Of a DNA stretch of 64,000 bases, positions 41,731-54,100 are shown piece by piece (position 1 is the first letter of the stretch; the number at the start of each line of letters is the position of its first letter). Both the position numbers and the translations under genes were made by a program. The notes below the pieces were generated by a model, which saw only the letters and a list, made by a program, of their open reading frames with translations, ran no database searches and had not been told where the DNA came from. This DNA comes from Saccharina japonica. Its lineage: Eukaryota; Sar; Phaeophyceae; Laminariales; Laminariaceae. The stretch spans positions 663,302-727,301 of the forward strand of contig MEHQ01002099.1 of the NCBI GenBank assembly GCA_008828725.1, read 5' to 3'.

Positions 41731-44700
41731 ATGCCTCGCTCTCGGAGCAGGAGTCGGAGCCGGCGGCGAAGGCGAACCCCTAGCCCGAGCAGGGACCGCA
41801 GCGATAGCCGCAGCTTTAGCCGCAGCCACAGCCACAGCCACAGCCACAGCCAAAGTCAAAGCCAAAGCCGCAGTCGCGAGCGCAATAGGTCCAGGTCCCC
41901 AGACCGTCGGCGCGGGGACAGCAGAGGCGGCGGTGGCGGCGGCAGTGGCGGTGGTGGTGGCGGCGGCGGCGGCGGCAGCGGTAGCGGCTACCGCACGCCC
42001 GTAAAGGGACGGCATCGGAGCAACACCCCGTCGCGCCAGCGGTCTTCTGAGCGAAGGGGATCCAGCGGCAGGCGGGAGGGGAGCCGTGGCCGCAGGAGCG
42101 GCTCCAGAGAAGAGAAGCGGAGCGACTACGGCCGGAGTTCCGGAGACAGGGGTAGGGGGTCTAACGACGAGGGGAGGAGAGCGCACAGCAGCAGCGCCCC
42201 CACCTCGGGCAACAGGGAGCGGGACGGCGGCAGTGGCGGCAGCGGCAATGGCAACGGCAAGGACCGACGCCGAGATCGAGATCGGAGCCGCAGTCGCGAC
42301 GACCGCAGCCGCGACCGGAAGCGGAAGAGGGGAACGCACGGGGCGGGGGAGAAGGAGGAGAGGTCCAACGCGAGGAAGGAGCGGGGGGACGCTGGGCGAC
42401 GCGATAGCAGGGACCGAAAGCGATCGTACCACCGAGATCCGTCGAACGAGCGAGGTTGGTCCCACGATCGGGACAGGGATCGGTCCCAGAACCGATCCCA
42501 GAACCGATCCCAAAATCGGTCTCAGAACCGGTCTCAGAACCGGTCCCAGAACCGGTCCCAGAACCGCGCCAACCGGAGCAGCAAGGGACGGAAGGGCGAC
42601 AGCAGCGACCGTGGTAAGGAGCGCGGGAGGAGAGACAGCCCGGCCGCGTCTGATCAGGGCCGACGGGGCGGCGGAAAGCGTCGGGGCGCGAGCTCAAGAT
42701 CAGAAGAGAGCGAAGACGAGGAGAGCGAAGAGGATGACGGGTCTGCGAGCGAGAGCTCCAGCAGCGCCAGCAGCAGTGGCGGCAGCAGTAGCCACGCCGT
42801 CAGACGCAGCAACAGCAGAGGTGGTCGCAGACATAAGAACGGCAGCGGCAGCAACAACAGCCACAGTGGGAAGAGCGGCAAGGCTCGAGCATTGAGCGGG
42901 TCGAGGGGGAGGCCGCAAAAGCCGTCCCCGGCTATGAAGGACTCTCGGGCCGGCGCCAGCAGCAGACGCTCCCACGGGTCCTCTCGTGGCTCCTCCCGAG
43001 GCTCTTCCCGAGGCTCCCCTCGTGGCTCCCCTCGCGGCTCCCCTCGCGGCCCCCCTCGCGGCTCCCCTCGCGGCTCCCCCCGCGACGCGCCCGAACAGTC
43101 GCTGTCTGACCCCGAAAGCGGCGGCGAGAGATCCCCCCGCCGAGAAGAAGAGACGCGAGAAGAATCCATGGACGCAGACGACGCCGAGGCCAGCCCGGCA
43201 ACCATCGGAAGCAAAAGTGACGGGTCCTCCCCCTCTTCCCGGCGCGGCCGCAGCGTGTCTCCCCCGGCGACGGTGACCCCTCCCCCCGTCCCCCGCCGCT
43301 CTTCAGGCACGCGTTCGCCGAAGAAGCGGCCGAGCGGGAGCGGGTCCGAGCGAGAGGCCCGGCCTTCAAGCTCGGGGGCCGCGGCGGGGAAAGCGGGCGA
43401 GGCGGAGGGAGCCGCCAGCACAAAGCGCGGCTTGAGCGGCGCGGAGAAAAAGGTGAACGGTGGCGGTGGCGGCGGAAGCGGTGGCAGTGGTGGCGGTGGT
43501 GGCAGTGGTGGCGGCGGCAATGGGAGCGGGGGCGGTAATGGAAGTGGGAGTGGTGGTAGTGGTGGTAGTGGTGGTAGTGGTAGTGGAAGTGGTAGTGGTA
43601 ATGTCAGTGGCGGCGGCGGCGGCGGTGGCGGAAAATCGGAGGCAAAGGCGCGGAAAATCGCCAGAGCAATCGCAAGCGAACGACCCGTTAAAGTCGAGGC
43701 GTCAAAGAAGGCGGCCGCCGCGGCAGCAGGAGCGGCGGCATCGGTGGCGGCGGTGGCAGCAGCGGCGGCGGCACCTGCAGAAAAAGCGGCGCCGCCCGCG
43801 AATGACAAGCGGAACAAGACGGTTTCCCGCAAGGCTAACCCTCCCTCCACAAAGCCTTCCAAGCGCGTCGAAGCGCCTGTGGACGAAGCAGACGATGGGC
43901 CGGCCGACGACTCCGCGGCGGACGACGAAACCGAAGAACCGCTGTTCGACGACGCCGACATGGCCCCAGTGGAGGACCACACCGCCCCCGACGATGACGC
44001 CAAGGACGGTGGGCTGGAAAGTGACGGCGGGGAAGGCGTTGCCGTAGAGCCGGACTTTGCGTCCAACAACGACGAAGAGGCAGAAGTCCCGCCGCCCTCA
44101 GCGGCGGCGGTTACAAAACGCGAGCTTCCGCCACCGGTGGCGCCAGCTGCGCCGGCTGTGCCCGCTGCGCCGGCTGCGCCGGCTGCGCCAGTGGCGCCTG
44201 CCGCGCCACCTATGGTTGAGGTAAACGAGGCGGAGCAATCAGCAGTCGAGGTTGCGGCAGCGGCAGCGATGGCGGCGGCGGGGTACCGAGGGGTGAGCGC
44301 ACCAGCAACGGCAGTGGCGGCGGCGGTAGCAGCGGCGACGGCTGCAGCGGCTGCGGCGGTCGCGGCGGGGGGGGCTTCCTCGGCAAGCGGTGGCGCGACG
44401 CAGCAGCCGAAGCGTGCCGGGAAGAAGCGCCCGCGCCCGGCCAAGCCCTCGGCTCCTGCCTTCAAGGTGCCGCTGGCTCCAGTCGGCGAACCGCTGCGGA
44501 TGCCGGCGGCCCTCCCCTCGCCGTCGCCCTTGCCAAACGGCAAGCGCTCGCCCGGGCCGGGCAAGGGCGGGGTGAAGGAGAAGGGTCGGGGGCGCGGGGC
44601 GGAGAAGAAGGGTAGGGTTGGCGGCGGCGTGCCTCGATTGCAGGGACAGGCGTTGGCAGGGCCTCCCGCTCGGCGCACGCCGCGCGCGGCGGCGGTTGTG

Positions 44701-45167
44701 GCAGCGGGGAAGATTAAGAGCACGAGCGAGGGGGGTGCCGGCGGTGGTGCCGCGGCGGCGGGCGCGGGCGCGGGGAGCGGCATGCTCGGCGGCGGCGGCG
44801 GTGGGGGCGCTGCGAACGGGGGATCGGGCGGGTATGGGGCCGGCGGGGGGACGCCGGATGACAGCGAGGAGGAGGCGATGCTGGATGGGTTGAACCCGTC
44901 AAGCGGTGCGTCCTCGTCGTCGCGATGGGTGTCGGGCGGGGGGATCGGCAAGTCCGCGTCGAAAGCGATGGGCCCGCACGAGTGGTTCTTGGCGAGGACG
45001 AAGGTCGCGGAGATGATCGCGCTTGACAAGGCTAAGGTGTACACCAGCTCGCCGGAGCTGTCGGTGGGGAAGGGCATCCCGTACAGGGCGTACCTGGCCA
45101 TGGTGAAGACTCCGCACTGGCTGCAGCAGATCCAGAAGCGGATTGGGGAGATCAAGGTCAACTGCAG
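41731..45167 (+). CDS. Multi-bromodomain gene exon 1: SR domain, low complexity, start of bromodomain 1
   Basis: Starts MPRSRSRSRSRRRRRTPSPS, with GCCATGC start context and an in-frame stop nine bases upstream. It contains serial SHSHSHSQSQSQ and SQNR repeats, acidic/Ser tracts, RGSPRGSPRG repeats, poly-Gly and poly-Ala, and an acidic region (VDEADDGPADDSAADDETEE). The end, GPHEWFLARTKVAEMIALDK then GKGIPYRAYLAMVKTPHWLQ, is bromodomain helix Z and ZA loop. Donor actgcag|gtgcgc leaves AG for a split Ser codon. Confidence 0.87.
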
Positions 45168-48100
45168 GTGCGCCCTTTTTTACTATACTTCTTTGTTTTT
45201 GCTGTTGATTTTGGTGTTGGTGTTGGTGTTGGTGGTGGTGTTGGAGGCGTTGGTGGTGTTGGTGTTCTTGTTGTCGTTGTTGGTGTTGTTGTCGTCGGTG
45301 GCGTTATTGCTGTTTTCGGTTACACTTGTGGAGCGATAGGCGGGTCCGCAGTGGGGAGCTCAGGACGGGACAGAAGACTCGTCAGTTTTGGCGCAGGAGC
45401 AACGCGTACCTGTCATTAAACACCTGGGCTGTGCCTGATCAGTAGGGAATGACGGGCTCGGCACCTACGCTCTCTGTCCTAGGGGTAGGGTTCGGGCTTG
45501 GATTCGGGTCAGAGGTTTCGGGTCAGGCGTTTCGGGTTAGGGTAGGGTTAGGTTGGGGTTAAGGTTAGGGTTATAGGGGTAGGGTAGGGTGGGGTATGGG
45601 TTGGGGTCAAAGTAGAGTAAGGGTTAGGTGTAGGGGTAGATTTTTCCGGGCGGCGACAAGGAATTACAGGTGTCGTGGCGTGGAGAATGCGCTCGCTGTC
45701 GGTCGGCGCGTTTCCTTTTCGTTCGTTCCATTCACTTTACACTCTCATAAGGTTCGGTGCAAGCGTTACCAAAAAGGAGTGGGGGGGGGGAAGGACCGGA
45801 CACTGCCGCTGATCACTTAATTATATCAAGGGAGTGCACTGTTAAACACCAGCCGCCGGCGGAAAAACCAACTAACTGCCCCCCCCCCTCACCCCCTCCC
45901 CCTCCTCCGATCTCCCATTTCTCCTGTTTGCGTCACGCACCAGCTACAAAACCGTGGACGCATTTTTGCACGACGTGCGGCGACTGTGCGCGAACTCGTT
46001 CCTGTACTCGAGGGAGACCCGGAACGAGGTCTTGCGGTCGTTCCTCCGGAAACTGGACACGGAGGAGGTTAAGAGAATACTCACGCCGTCCAGGCCGCTG
46101 GTGCCCAAGTGGGAGAAGTGCCTCGCGGTGAGGCTGACCCCCGTCTCCCCCTGCTCGATGCTCATCTCTCTCGCGGGTTATCGGAAAAAGCTGTTGTCCG
46201 TGGTATCAGCAGTCGTAATGCATGCATATCATGAGCGGTTTATGTGTCCATCGTGCCAGCTGGTATTCATCGTATTAAATGTCGTCGTGTCATATTAAAA
46301 GGCATTATCATCATTGGATCATATGGATCTGCCTTGTATATTTATATAGTTCGTCGTCGTCTTTACCTTATGTAAGTTCAAGTTCACCATCGTATTACTA
46401 GAACAAATAAAATAAAATAAAAAACAGCTGTGAGATGGAGGATTTCGTCGAAACTCATCTTTGCTACGTAGCTGAGTGTAATACTTCGATCGCGTATTAT
46501 ATTATATCACATGCAGTTTATCATCATTTCGAATGTACAGTAGTTCAACGTGTCAACAGAAGTAATTATATCTGCAGGTGTTCATCGGACGATGGCATCA
46601 GCACCATCACACCAGGAATAATCGTACAGCAGTATTATTCTCAGCAATCCTCTCGTCGTAAAATGGTTGTCAGGCGTCTCTTTAGCCCGAGCGTGATTTG
46701 CCTTAAACCTGATTGCCTGCTAGCTTGCCTGCTAACCCGTTTGTCTGCTATTAATAGTATTACTCGTAGCTATATACGTAGCGTACATTAATGTTCATAC
46801 CTGCTAAGCTACGTATATAACCTGATTGCCTGCTAGCCTGCCTGCTTCCCTGATACCTGCTTGCTATATTTTCCTGTATGCCTGCTAGCTTGCGCGCACG
46901 TCCCCTGCCTGCTTGCTTGCCTATTAGCTTGCCCGGTATTTCTCTATTTGTAGCTTGGCTGCTAGCCTGGTTGCCTGATTGCTTGCTAACCTGAATACCT
47001 GCTAGCCTGTTATCCACAGCTTGCTTGCTAACTTGATCGCCTGCTTTCTTGTCCGCCAGTCTCATTTACCTGGTTGCTTGCCTGCTATTTGCATGCCTCG
47101 TATTATAGCTTGCCTGCTCTGTACTGGCTGATTGCTTGCTTGCTTGCCTGCCTGCCTGCTCTCTGAGTGCGTGCTGTTTAATAGCTTGCCTGCTAACGTA
47201 GTGGTACCTGCTTGCTTCGCCTACTAGTTGACCGTTTGCGATTCGATCCTTCCGCGCGCGCTTGCCCGCATATGTATGGCTTGTGTTGCTATGTTCCCAG
47301 GTGCTGGACAAGCTGTACGGCCTAAAGAACGATGCCATCTACTACCTCTCCTACCCGATGGTGGTGTATTACGGCCCGGATAACGAGCCCCCGGACTACG
47401 CGGAAAAGGTACAGTATATAGCGCCGAGAAGGTACTTTTAGCACCGAAAAGGTATACCAGGTAGCATATAGCACCGAGAAGGTACTTTTAGCAAGAAGGT
47501 ACTTTTAACACCGAGAAGGTACTTTTAGCACCGAGAAGGTACTTTAAGCACCGAAAAGGTACTTTTAGCCCCCAGAAGGTACTTTTAGCACCGAGAAGGT
47601 GTTAACAGTAGGTTAGGCGGAACGCCGACACGCCTTCGACAGGCTTACGTACGTAAAGTTTGCTGCGAAAGAAGCGTACGAAAACGCTTTTAGAGCTGCA
47701 CTGCTGTACAGAAATTAATACCTTAGTCCAGTTTCCAGTCGTTTGTCCTCGAAACGGGATTCCCGTGATAAACGGGTTTGGTGGGAATGCGCTGTGGCGG
47801 CGGCTCGAATTTTCATGTAGGGGTGCGAATATGGCGGTTCACGTTTGTCGTCGCACCTACCGGTAGACTGGTGTAGGATGCCGCGCGGTATATGTGACTC
47901 GCTGGCGCGGTTTGACGCTCGTTGCTGTTGGGGACATTGAAGTTGGTGTGTGCACGTGCGTGCGCGTGTGTTTTCAATGTGGCTGGCGCCATGTCAGCGC
48001 GTTGTTTTTGGTTCATCCGTCTTACGGCAATATCTCACGTCCAAAAATGTTTGGACGCTCGTTATCAGACCAGGGGGGGAGAGCGTCGAAAGGGAGTTTA

Positions 48101-51100
48101 TTCGTTGTTGGTGGGTTTCTTCTTTGAATGATGGGTTCCTTATTTTTTGACGAGTGACTTTGAGTTGTTTTGATTGCTTCTTAGCTATGGACGGGTTTCT
48201 TATTTATTGACGAGTTTCTTGTTGTATTGATGGGTTTCTGATTATTGCGAAGATTTTCTTATTCGTTTTCAGTCTTCTTACTTATTGACGGTTTTATTAT
48301 TTCATGATCATTTTTTTTTGTTGAGTTTCTTATTTTCGTTGACGAAGTTCTCATTTGTTGACGGAGTTCTTACTACAGTATATTGACAGCTTTCTTCTTT
48401 GTCATATACCAGTGCATAACAACGCGCTTTTTCTTGGTTGACGGGTTTCTGATTGTTGACGGAGGCATCCCCCCCCCCCGGGTTTTCCATGACGTGGCAG
48501 GTGAAACACCCGATGGACATGGCGACGGTAGTGGTAAAGCTGCTGGACGGGGAGTACAAGGACGAGGGGGGTATGGTGGCGGACCTGCGTCTCATGGTGG
48601 AAAACTGTAGGAGGTGAGTGCGTGGCTCACGTTGCATGTGAACGAGGCGTGGTACTTTTAGAAGTATTAACAGTACTGCAACGTTTTGGATTGAAAATAA
48701 GAATGATCGATTTTTATGTATTTCACCTACGTACGTATCTCTCCCGAATTGCAGTGGGTAGGTTCCCCTATTTAAGAGCGGTTAAATCGGCATGCATGTC
48801 CCGCCCATACTAAAAGCTATATATTGCTCACCACAGATAAGAGCAATGTGTAGTTAAGAGCGCTTTTTTTGGCTTGCTTGTCACGGGACGCTCTTGAATA
48901 CGGGCACCCACTGTATCCAGTGTATATATTGATTTTGTATGAAAAACATCCTTGGGTTGTGGGACAGCGTGGTATTTCACAATGAACCTCTAATTGTCCA
49001 CACATTGGACAGATCAGATACACAAGATGATCACATGATGATCTAGACCTCTCAGGGAAGAGATGTTCATGATCTGTATGATCTGTATGATCTGTATGAT
49101 CTGTATGATCTGTATGATCTAGTTTATGTTGCCGGGTGGGAGCCTTGTATTTGGCATGATTTAGGACATGTTTCCTGGGTTTGATCTGTACTACACAGAT
49201 CCTGCACAGCACCTCATAACGGCAGGTCAGGATGTATCTGTAGATAGATCTATCTGTAGATCATCTGTCGGAGGTGTTGTAGAAAGTCATTTGATCGGAG
49301 TTAGTGTAGAAAGCACCCTCTCTCGAATATGAAATCCAGCCTGGACCAGATTTTCTGTTTCTTATTAGGTGTCCTGTACTGTTGTAGTCTACTTGTCTAT
49401 TATTATTAGTATTATTAATTTACACCAACAGTCCTTTTGGGGGTGCTTGCCGTATTCGATTAAATGGTTGCTTGCCGTACCCTTTGTATGAGACGAATAT
49501 ATTAACCCTAAAATAAGCCTAGTGCTAAGCCAACCAGATCAAATCTTTTAATTGGTCAGCGTTATTCCCTTTGTCTCGTGCACAGTGTACCTCAACCATT
49601 GTGGCCATAGTGTCGAATAGGAAGCGGTCGCTCTACTGGCCTTCTTGCAGGCAATGATGTCGGATTACGGCCGGATATGCTTATCCTTACGCGTTTTTCG
49701 GCAAAATGGGAAATTTGCGTGCTTACGGGTAATTACGGGAAAAACAGGGGACGTTTAAGAAACATCCCCGCTAAGAAAAAACGCACGTCCAACATTGTGC
49801 AGACCTTCATTTTGTTTGTTTGTTTTTCCGAATTTATGTGAATTTATAACCCACTTCCTCCAACTCATGAGTAAAGTCGGTTATGGTTACACAGGCCCTT
49901 AGGCGTGTCCGATGCTTTGGCGATGATCGTTTTGAAATATTTGTCATTTTTCAAGTCAAAACCATGTTTGTTTGTTTTTTTGTGCAGCCTTCTGCATGGG
50001 CCAGTGGCCGAAAAAAAATAGTCGGCCCAAAAAAGGCCGTATTGAGCCCTTTTTCCGGAAACTGAGAAGAAAATTGAAAACATGGAAAATGGCAAAAAAT
50101 ACTGAAGATCGTTAAATTTTCGTTTTGTTTTCGCTTCATCGCTGATATACGACACCTGCGCCTCGTCTAAAAGCATGTCATCCAACTTGTGTCATCATGT
50201 TTTCGGCTATGTTTCAAGTGAAAACAGGCAAAAATAAGCAAAATTCGACTGAAAACGGTATAAATTGGCCAAAATCGGCCAAAATATGGTAATATTTGAC
50301 CCACATATCCTCTCAAGAATAGAAACTCGGATTATTTTTTCGTTTTTTATCATGAGCATCTCTGTGACGTGTTTTTTCGAAGAAGACCTAACTATAGCAT
50401 TGTGCGCCTTTCCGTTCAAAAGCTATTATTGCCTGTGCCCCATAATGGACTTTACTTATGAATTGGAGGAAGCATTATTTAGGTTCGTGCTGTAGCGCCG
50501 TCGCACTGCTGCTGTAAGCCATCAAATCAGTCCGTCAGCGTGACACCAACAACGGAAGCCGCCCTGCTTGTGGCTTGTAGTCGTGAGTCGTGAATAACAT
50601 ATAGATAGGTTGAATTTGTCCATCTAGGTTGAATTTATCGAGACATACACTACCGGCTACCGGGCCCCTCATAACTCCTTCGTGACTCGTGACCCACTGC
50701 CATGCTCGGAGAAGGTCGCAGGGTCACAGCGCAAGCTCAACTGTGGCTGCTAGGAAGCAAAAATGCGGAGGTTTCCTAGAGATTTTTACGATTTTTGTTT
50801 ATAGGGGACTGGGGGCGTAGCGTAATTCGCCGGCCCAGTCCGATTACTTACCGCCAAAACGGCTCGCCGTAAGGACGTAATTACGTAATCCGACATCATT
50901 GCTTGCAGGTGCAAACCTTGTTCATCTCTTACTCCAAGTATACATACGTATATACCTGGTACTTCGTATAGTATTAATAGTGTCACCAACAGGCCTTTAT
51001 ACAAGTGCAAAACCTTCTTCAAGCTCTTGTCCCAAAAAGAGCAGCTTTTTGCCGACGGAACGTTGGTTGCTGCTTGGCAACGTTGGTTGCTGCTTGATGT

Positions 51101-54100
51101 TCCCATATTTATAAAATAAAAAATAAAAAACAGCTGTGAGATCATATATCATACCAGGTGTACATTGTTAGCTTGTAACGTTCTGCTTGGCGTCCTATTC
51201 TTGACCGCTATCCGTCCTGTTATGTTCGTATGGTGGCATGACGTCGTATGCTATCCGCGCCCCCACTTGTTTCGACACGGGCAGGTACTATACCAACAAC
51301 CCCATTTACGATGCGGGCACGATCGGGAGCGCGCTTGCTAACGCGAAGGCGGTCCACGACGCCTTGGAAGCGGTCAGTGCTAATTTGCCCCCCCCCCCTC
51401 ATTTTTGTTTGTATGTTTTGTTTGTTTTTTCATGATTTCAGTTGTTTGTCTCTTTGTCTGTTGGTTTGTTTGTTTGTTTGGTTGTGTTTTGTTCGTTTTT
51501 TGACGATTTCAGTTGTTTGTCTGCCTGTTTGTTAATGTCTATTGACTTGTTCTGGTTGTTCCTCATTCATGTTTTCCGGCTGTTTGGCTATTTCTCTGTT
51601 CGTTGATTTGATTGGTCGGTCGGTCGTTCGGTTCGTCGTTCGTTGCTTCGTGTTTTGTGTAAATGCCAGTATGGTGTTGTTTATTTGTACAATTATGTTT
51701 TTTGTGTTTTTTTTCTGTCGTTTTGTTTGGTTCGTTTGCTGTTACGACTTATATACGAGTACATGTTGCCGTACGCCGAGAGGCGGTGGGGTAGGACCTT
51801 TACACTACGATCCCATGACCTTCAGCTTAAAAGTACCCCGAGGTACGCCGCGTTCGCGTCTGACACTTGCCGCCTCTCTCTGTCTTGGTTTCGATACTCG
51901 CATCTTGGGAACGAGATGCGCCCCACGAACTGCTGCTTGTGCGGTCTACTGCTGCAATTTTGTATTTGCCTGGCATGACGCGGCGGGCGACACCTCTCAC
52001 CTCCGTCTGTGTTATATCCATTACAACTGTTTTACATTCTGTCCGGAAATTTAAGGGCCTCTTGCTTTATTCATATTTTTACCTCAACGGTCCTTAATTT
52101 TCCGGACGTACGACCATATACGAGTGGTATGCTATGACTAATAATAGTAGGAGTGGTCTCGCGTGGTCGGTGCTATACCTCGCTACTTCGTCTCCGACCG
52201 CTCCCCACACAGAGCCTGGACAAACTGCTTCCGGAGTGGAAAGTGGTCAAGCCGGCTCCCTCCAAGAACCAACAAACGGTCACGAAGGGGACTACTCCAA
52301 CGGTCACGAAGGGGGCTACTCCAACGGTCGCTAAGGGGGCTGTTCCAACGGTCACAAAGGCGGCTACTCCAGCGGCCACAAAAGCGACTACCCAACCGGT
52401 CGCGAAGGGGGCCACTCCAACGGTCACGAAGGGGGCCACTTCAGCGGTCATGAAGGGGGCCACTCCAACGGTCACGAAGGGGGCCACTTCAGCGGTCATG
52501 AAGGGGTCCACTCCAACGGTCACGAAGGGGGCTACTCCAACGGTCGCGAAGGTGGCTACTCCAACGGTCACGAAGGAAGCCATCCCAACGGTTGCGAAGG
52601 GGGCTACTCCAACGGTCACGAAGGGGGCTAGTCCAACGGTCCCGAAGGTGGCTACTCCAACGGTCACGAAGGGGGCTACTCCAGCGGCCACGAAGGGGGC
52701 TACTCCAACGGTCACGAAGGGGGCCACTCCAACGGTCACAAAGGGGGCTACTCCAACGGTCACGAAGGGGTCTATTCCAACGGTCGCGAAGGGATCTACT
52801 CCAACGGCCCCGAAGGCGTCCACTCCAACGGTCACGAAGGGGTCTACTCCAACGGTCACGAAGGGGTCTACTCCAACGGTCACGAAGGGGTCTGCTAACC
52901 CAACGGTCGCGAAGGGGTCCACTTCAGCGGTCATGAAGGGGTCCACTCCAACGGCCACGAAGGGGTCTACTCCAACGGTCGCGAAGGGGGCCACTCCAAC
53001 GGTCATGAAGGGGTCCACTCCAACGGCCACGAAGGGGTCCACTCCAACGGCCACGAAGGGGGCCACTCCATCGGTCTCCAAAGCATCTCGCAAGGCTAAC
53101 TCGTCGCCCAATGCTACATCGCGGTCCAGGGCTTCGTCCCCGAACCGGACCTCCGCAACCCTAGCGGCGACAACTGCTCCTACCACCGCCACCACCACCA
53201 GCGCCACCACCACCACCACCACCACCTCTTCGACCGCCTCGGCCGGCCGTAGTTCGTTTTCTTCTGGCGCAGCCGCCGCCCGCGCTGTCTCTTCTGCGAG
53301 CGCGGCTAAGGCTAACAAGGCGAAGCATGACGCCCGGGCGCTCTCCGCGGCAGCGTCGTCCCCGGCAGCGATGGCGGCGACAGGCTCGTCAGCAACAACG
53401 ACGGCTGCGACGGGGTCGGCGGCGGCAGCCGCTGCGGTAGCGGCCGTGGCGGCAGCTGCGGCAACCGCGGCTGGGGCGACGAAGCCATCACCAGTGGCGG
53501 CGGCGGGGGGTGGCGGCGGCGGTGGCGGTGGCGCGCGCAGAACACCGCCCCCGGTGGGCGCAGGCCTCGCGGCGGGTGGCAAGCCCGCCGCTAAGCCCGC
53601 CGCTAAGCCCGCTGCTAAGCCCGCCGCTAAGCCCGCCGCTAAGCCCGCCGCTAAGCCCGTCGCTAAGCCCGCCGCTAGGGTCACGATTCTTCCGGGAAGC
53701 GCTCTGGCGAAGAAGTTGGAAGCGGCGCGTAAGACACCACCTCCTTCAGGGTTAGCGTCATCATCGTCTTCATCGACGGGAGCGGGGGCGGGGGCGGCGG
53801 CAGCGGCGGCGGCCGCGACAGCGGCAGCGGTGGCAGTGGCAACTACCGCGGCGGCTGCGGCGGCAGCGGCGACGGCGCAAGAAGGAACGGGTGAGCGTCC
53901 TTCCTTCTCTCGGCTGGATAAGAACGCCAGCACCAGTCCGGGACCGAAGTCGGCAGCGTGGGCGAGCGATGCGGGGTCGGGGCGGTCATTTCCGACTGCG
54001 ACTGCTGCCGCGGCGGGTGCTGGAGTGGGGAGCGGATCGGGGGGGCTGCAGGCCAAGCCTAGGCCCATGCCGGGAGGGGCCGCGGGGGGGAGGTATGGGG

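Larger units (their letters stand above)
48614..51284 (+). other. Bromodomain-gene intron 4
   Basis: Contains a composite element (49000-49275) and the 1.25-kb TIR element (49651-50902). 49280-49645 is AT-rich with nothing recognised. Confidence 0.7.

Noticed and set aside
42654-45161. 835-codon open frame on the minus strand opposite bromodomain exon 1
   Set aside because: It mirrors a GC-rich, Ala/Gly/Ser-coded exon where the antisense frame rarely meets stops. It is all poly-Pro/Ala/Ser, with no domain and no support; the plus strand has bromodomain motifs and matching splice phases.
52173-54068. 631-codon minus-strand frame opposite exon 6
   Set aside because: Antisense of the 24-bp array (VTVGVAPF-type repeat); open only because the repeat has no stop in that frame.
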